Part shown: one piece after another, positions 60,405 through 64,000 of the stretch | How the letters are laid out: each line of letters begins with the position of its first letter | Position numbering within the stretch: position 1 is the first letter of the stretch | Assembly (NCBI GenBank): GCA_035645275.1 | Contig: DASQMX010000036.1 | Location: 1-64,000, forward strand | DNA: 64,000 bases | Direction of reading: 5' to 3' | From: Paranoxybacillus sp035645275 | GTDB lineage: Bacteria > Bacillota > Bacilli > Bacillales > Anoxybacillaceae | Position numbers and translations under genes: made by a program | Notes under the pieces: generated by a model | Seen by the model: only the letters and a program-made list of their open reading frames with translations | Told to the model about the DNA's origin: nothing | The model's database searches: none

Positions 60405-60911
60405 CCCCCTAATTTTGGACACATCCTATCTTATTTTAGGTTATTCTTAAAATTTCTCGTTTTTTCTTGGCAAGAAGACGAAATCCTCTTGCTTTATACT
60501 CGAACTTCTTTGATAATTAACGCTTCTGTTTGTGCTTTTTTGTAAAATTCATGCGGTGGAAGATCGAGAATACTAGAATGAATCCTTCGCTCGTTATAAA
60601 ATTTCATGTACTCCATCACTGCTTGATAGGCTTCTTCATAACTGTCAAACGCCATTCTTCTTAGACATTCCTCCTCCAGTAAACGATGAAAGGCTTCAAT
60701 ATGTGCATTCATATTCGATGTCCGCGGTGGAATCCGTTCATGTTCGATTCTAAATCGCTCACAGGTATTTTCAAAGGCATGAGAAATAAATTGTGGACCA
60801 TTTTAAATTCCTTCGAATGTTTTCTTCGTTTCATGTACATCAAAAGCCCCCTTCATTTGGTCACTTCGATTATAAAAAACACCTTATCGAGTGTCCAAAT
60901 TCATTAGGGGG
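60405..60911 (-). mobile_element. Internally deleted IS3-family element (both ends kept)
   Basis: Starts CCCCCTAATTTTGGACA and ends with the near-complement TGTCCAAATTCATTAGGGGG, so the inverted ends survive, but only ~310 bp of orfB remain between them. At ~507 bp it resembles a non-autonomous derivative. Confidence 0.75.
60494..60802 (-). pseudogene. IS3 OrfB, C-terminal fragment
   Basis: The minus strand reads NGPQFISHAFENTCERF.., RIPPRTSNMNAHIEAFHRLL, YNERRIHSSILDLPPHEF, the C-terminal half of an IS150-like rve transposase (second Asp region N-G-P-Q-F, Glu in HIEAFHRLLEEEC). A stop immediately precedes NGPQF, marking the deletion junction. Only the 72-codon end has an ATG. Confidence 0.85.
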
Positions 60912-60998
60912 CTAATGAGCAGAAAGTAGTTATTCCTGTCTTTTTGAAAATAAGATTGGGGAGGTGGCTATTCGGTCTCCGCAGTGTCATCGAACGGC

Positions 60999-61092
60999 AT
61001 CGAACGGGTATTTAACAAATTGAAGATCAATGAGTTCGAACAACCACGGTGGTACAGGTTTCATCGCTATCTGTTACATGTGTTTCAATTAT
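60999..61092 (+). pseudogene. DDE transposase C-terminal scrap
   Basis: IERVFNKLKINEFEQPRWYR then FHRYLLHVFQL, nearly the same as the C-terminal end of the transposase at 605-1534 (IEQTFNQLKND..EQPRWYGFHRYLLHV). Remnant of a related IS. Confidence 0.85.
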
Positions 61093-61725
61093 TTATAATA
61101 CCCTCGCAATCGTTAAACCGTCACCAATCGGGACAATGACCGATTCTAATTTTGGGTGTTTGGCTACAAATTCATTAAACTCTCTTAGAAAAATAGTATT
61201 ATTTTCTTGATTGTTCTTGTCCACAACTTTTCCTTTCCATAATACGTTATCAGCAGTAATTAAAGCTCCCTTTTTAGCTAATTGGATGGAATACTCTAAA
61301 TAAATTTTGTAGTTTTCCTTGTCCGCATCAATAAAAAAGAAATCGAACCTTCTTTTTTGTTTAATAAATTGTTTCAACGTTTCGAGAGCAGGACCAATAT
61401 GGTAAGTTACTTTTTTTCCATAACCAGCTTTTTCAATATTATTTTTTGCTACATTGGTGTAATCTTTGTTTAACTCCAACGATGTCAATTTTCCGTCATC
61501 TGGCAATGCTTTGCAAATCCAGATACCACTGTAACCACCAAGAGCACCAATTTCCAAAGCATTCGTTGCGTTCGCTATTTTAACTAACAAATACAATAGT
61601 TTTCCCGTTTCTGGAGATACTGAAATGTTAGGCATATGGTTTATTGTCAAACTATTGGAAACGATTTGAGAAAAATTGTCGTGGTCCTTAACATACAAAT
61701 CATTAATATATTGAGAAACATCCAT
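61093..61725 (-). CDS. Class I SAM-dependent O-methyltransferase
   Basis: 210 aa from ATG 61725 (AAAGGAG upstream; the frame opens at 61818 but the extra residues overlap another remnant). Caffeoyl-CoA OMT-like fold: NALEIGALGGYSGIWICKALP (SAM motif I), LTSLELNKDYTNVAKNNIEKAGY, FFFIDADKENYKIYLE (metal-binding Asp), ALITADNVLWKGKVVD and PIGDGLTIARV. Probably methylates a catechol-like hydroxyl; substrate unknown. Monocistronic. Confidence 0.9.
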   Translation of the reverse strand: MDVSQYINDLYVKDHDNFSQIVSNSLTINHMPNISVSPETGKLLYLLVKIANATNALEIGALGGYSGIWICKALPDDGKLTSLELNKDYTNVAKNNIEKAGYGKKVTYHIGPALETLKQFIKQKRRFDFFFIDADKENYKIYLEYSIQLAKKGALITADNVLWKGKVVDKNNQENNTIFLREFNEFVAKHPKLESVIVPIGDGLTIARVL

Positions 61726-61841
61726 CGATAAAAACTCCTTTCCGAATAAATAAAAGAAATGAAACGAAAGGAACGGAATTGACAATGAATATCCTTTAAC
61801 CCTCTTCTCTCTAACCAAAAATCCTTCAACTTTCTAATTTG

Positions 61842-62057
61842 ACTTGATACATCCGTAAAAGTCATTCTTTCTTCCATTCTCTTAGAAAACTTTTCAAAGG
61901 TACAAAATTCAAGCGGATAATAAGGAGCCTCGTACTTTTTCCATTCTGGATTCTCCACACCATATATCAGATTATATAGAATTGGCAAATCATCGTTCGT
62001 TAGTGTTCGTAGAGATATTCTTTTTCCTGTCAGTAACAATTTTCGCAAAATATCCAC
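61842..62057 (-). pseudogene. GNAT acetyltransferase, N-terminal fragment
   Basis: GTG start at 62057 with AAGGTGGG. LLTGKRISLRTLTNDDLPIL.., YGVENPEWKKYEAPYYPL match the N-terminus of GNAT/RimJ-type acetyltransferases, then the sequence loses similarity after ERMTF and runs out of frame. The acetyl-CoA-binding motif A is absent. Confidence 0.7.
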
Positions 62058-62324
62058 CCCACCTTATAAAGTTAAACAATATATGCCGCTATTCCTTTTT
62101 TAAATCAGGGTGTCTTATTAAAAAATTCTGCCTATTAGCAAGAAGTAAGTAGTTCTAAAAACAAGGATTTCTTATGTGAATATTTTTTTAAAAAGATAAA
62201 ATTGTAACAGTTGACAATCTGTTTCCAATTACAGATAATACAGTAATGAGAACATATATTCGCTAGTTTGTCAGGACTAGAATTTATGTCGTTCTTACAT
62301 GTTAATAAAAGGAGATGATTTTAG

Positions 62325-62717
62325 ATGGAGAATGCAAATCAAAAAATTACTACGTGTTTCATGTTCAATGGCAAGGCTGAAGAGGCAATGAATTTTTACA
62401 CCTCAGTATTTGACCAATCAGAAATAAATCGTGTTTTTCATCATGAAGATGGAACAGTATTATATGCTACATTCACATTAAAAGGACAAACGTTTATAGC
62501 TATGGATAATAGCAACAAGCAAGAGCACCCTTTCACTCCTGCCATTTCACTGTTTGTAACATGTGATACCGAAGAAGAAATAAATAGAGTTTTTGAGCAG
62601 TTATCGCAAGATGGCAAAGTTCTAATGCCATTAGCTGCTTATCCATTTAGTAAAAAGTTTGGTTGGGTTGAAGATAAATACGGTGTTTCATGGCAATTAA
62701 ATCTTGTAAAAAGCTAA
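62325..62717 (+). CDS. VOC/PhnB-like protein
   Basis: 130 aa, AAAAGGAG before ATG. Glyoxalase/VOC fold of the PhnB-like type: ITTCFMFNGKAEEAMNFYTSVF, TVLYATFTLKGQTFIAMDNS, SLFVTCDTEEEINRVFEQLSQ, FGWVEDKYGVSWQLNL. Metal-ligand pattern partly kept (His/Glu positions not all clear). Possibly resistance or catabolic; no function assigned. Confidence 0.87.
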   Translation: MENANQKITTCFMFNGKAEEAMNFYTSVFDQSEINRVFHHEDGTVLYATFTLKGQTFIAMDNSNKQEHPFTPAISLFVTCDTEEEINRVFEQLSQDGKVLMPLAAYPFSKKFGWVEDKYGVSWQLNLVKS

Positions 62718-62771
62718 CGGTTCGTTGATGTTCAATTTTTAAACAAATACTATATTAGAGAGGGTATTCTT

Positions 62772-64000
62772 ATGTCATCAACAAACACAAATCCATCGAT
62801 GGCTTCGCTATTACGTAATCGCTTCATCCAAACGATTATGATGGCTGGCTTGTTTATTCAGGTCGGCATTTGGGTGCGTAACTTTGCTATTCTATTGTTT
62901 GTCACGGAGAAGACAGATGGGGATGCGCTTGCTGTCTCACTCATATCGGTGGCCGAATTTGCACCAATTTTTATTTTTTCCTTTATTGGCGGTACGTTCG
63001 CAGACCGTTGGCGGCCAAAACGAACGATGATCTGGTGCGACCTCTTAAGCGCTATATCGATATTTGTAATATTAATGGCGCTCCTGTTTGGCACATGGAA
63101 GGCTGTTTTCCTCGCAACATTTGTCTCCGCGATCCTATCGCAGTTCTCTCAGCCTTCGGGGATGAAGCTGTTCAAAGTACACGTTCCGGGAGAACAGATG
63201 CAGGCGGGTATGTCATTATTCCAGACAATGATGGCTATTTTCATGATCATCGGCCCAATATTAGGCAGCTTCGTCTTTCAACAATTCGGTATCTACATCT
63301 CTATGGCGGTAGTAGGTATAGCTTTTCTATTATCTGCTCTCGTACTGACCTTATTGCCTCCCGACCGGATGGAGAAGAAGGACGAAAGTGAGACATCGCT
63401 CTGGCATGAAATGAAGCTCGGCTTTCAATATGTGTGGTCACGCAAGATTCTTGTAACTTTGGGAGGCGGCTTCATGGCTGCTGGGTTAGGACTTGGATTA
63501 ATCCACCCGTTGGCCATCTTTCTGGTAACAGAGCGCCTTGGTCTGGAAGAGGATTACTTGCAATGGCTGTTCGCAGCCCATGGAGCAGCTATGATCATCG
63601 GTGGCGCTGTGGCAATGGTATTCTCCAATCGGATTGCGCCGCACATCCTGCTGATGTTGGGGATGGGAAGCATGGCTGCAGGAATTTTTGTTATGGGTTG
63701 GTCCACTATGTTCTGGCTTACCTTAATGGCTGAGTTTATCATCGGTCTATTCATGCCCGCTCTTCATATCGGCATTAATACGATTATACTGAACAATACC
63801 GATGAAACGTTCGTAGGACGTGTTAATGGAATACTGACCCCTCTGTTCATGGGTTCGATGGTAATTACGATGAGCTTGGCTGGTCTGTTGAAAGAACAAT
63901 TCTCCCTATTCACGATCTATCAGGCTTCTGCCGTTCTCTTCATCATTGGCATTTTGGTCATGCTCCCGATGTTCCGAATGCTTAAAACGGCTGAAGCCGA
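62772..64000 (+). CDS. MFS efflux transporter (macrolide-efflux-like), partial
   Basis: An open frame from ATG 62772 (GAGAGGG upstream) runs without a stop to the right window edge, at least 409 residues. MFS_3-type: FIQTIMMAGLFIQVGIWVRN.., FIGGTFADRWRPKRTMIW (motif A, GxxADRxxxK), GPILGSFVFQQFG, and a second half with GLGLGLIHPLAIFLV and GRVNGILTPLFMGSMV. Twelve-helix plan consistent with MefA-like drug exporters. Substrate unknown; the final residues are outside the window. Confidence 0.88.
   Translation, partial: MSSTNTNPSMASLLRNRFIQTIMMAGLFIQVGIWVRNFAILLFVTEKTDGDALAVSLISVAEFAPIFIFSFIGGTFADRWRPKRTMIWCDLLSAISIFVILMALLFGTWKAVFLATFVSAILSQFSQPSGMKLFKVHVPGEQMQAGMSLFQTMMAIFMIIGPILGSFVFQQFGIYISMAVVGIAFLLSALVLTLLPPDRMEKKDESETSLWHEMKLGFQYVWSRKILVTLGGGFMAAGLGLGLIHPLAIFLVTERLGLEEDYLQWLFAAHGAAMIIGGAVAMVFSNRIAPHILLMLGMGSMAAGIFVMGWSTMFWLTLMAEFIIGLFMPALHIGINTIILNNTDETFVGRVNGILTPLFMGSMVITMSLAGLLKEQFSLFTIYQASAVLFIIGILVMLPMFRMLKTAEA

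Larger units (their letters stand above)
60203..61092. other. Relic-rich region
   Basis: SDR terminator (60322-60350), 22-bp IS-end repeat (60364-60385), internally deleted IS3 (60405-60911) and a DDE transposase scrap (60999-61092). Confidence 0.6.

Noticed and set aside
63008..63733. Two plus-strand frames (127 and 99 codons) inside the MFS gene
   Set aside because: They are out-of-phase readings of the continuous MFS frame from 62772, which is open to the window edge.

Overview
The window looks like a chromosomal segment of a spore-forming Bacillaceae bacterium. Evidence includes an alpha/beta-type SASP, a tre operon of PTS EIIA, EIIBC, phospho-trehalase and TreR, an nsrR/hmp pair, parE-parC, and a close homologue of the Bacillus replication terminator protein RTP. 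Codon use and intergenic style resemble Anoxybacillus/Geobacillus-type genomes, but I cannot fix the genus. RTP together with three Ter-like sites (24.0, 26.5 and 37.1 kb, all in the same orientation) suggests this is the replication terminus region.

Layout. 1-10 kb is an accessory island. It holds two copies of one IS3-type element (1-482, cut by the window edge; 6232-7531 complete), a DDE insertion sequence (499-1505) that destroyed an AbiEi-type antitoxin gene, and a ferritin-like gene bracketed by inverted IS-end-like repeats. It also holds a MuF-type mini-protein, a T-depleted tract, a MazF-Shedu nuclease fusion with a tiny overlapping partner gene (truncated by the IS3 copy), and a HARE-nuclease plus EVE-HNH restriction-like pair whose second gene is frameshifted. 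10-23 kb is core: yyaL (with a 50-nt untranslated-looking gap), a CoA-binding protein, parE-parC, PilZ, a MerR/RacA-like protein and the tre operon. 24-43 kb is mostly core metabolism and stress: NhaC antiporter, a HAD pseudogene, class V aminotransferase, acyl-CoA dehydrogenase, speE, nsrR/hmp, COG0523 GTPase, msrA, purU, rtp, a CsoR/CstR-like regulator, MoxR+VWA (yojN/yojO-like), a LysM-M23 hydrolase, a DUF3298 protein and a sulfite-oxidase-like molybdoenzyme.

44-64 kb is again patchy. It holds a LAGLIDADG fragment, a small membrane protein and its decayed duplicate around a Nudix gene, a DUF4062 protein with a 52-aa partner, and a 5-oxoprolinase operon (pxpB-pxpC-BCCP-pxpA). Then come a SASP, an ECF-sigma/ABC-transporter operon, an SDR, an O-methyltransferase, VOC and MFS genes, and several relics (IS3 orfB, DDE transposase, PLD-like nuclease, GNAT).

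Most notable: (i) the MazF-Shedu fusion with its 41-codon partner; (ii) the HARE/EVE-HNH pair; (iii) a 50-nt gap in yyaL whose features (stop after the take-off codon, hairpin, SD-like motif, synonymous Ser landing codon) resemble the phage T4 gene 60 translational bypass; (iv) rtp with three Ter-like sites. Several genes carry single-base homopolymer indels, so real decay and sequencing error must be separated before calling them pseudogenes.
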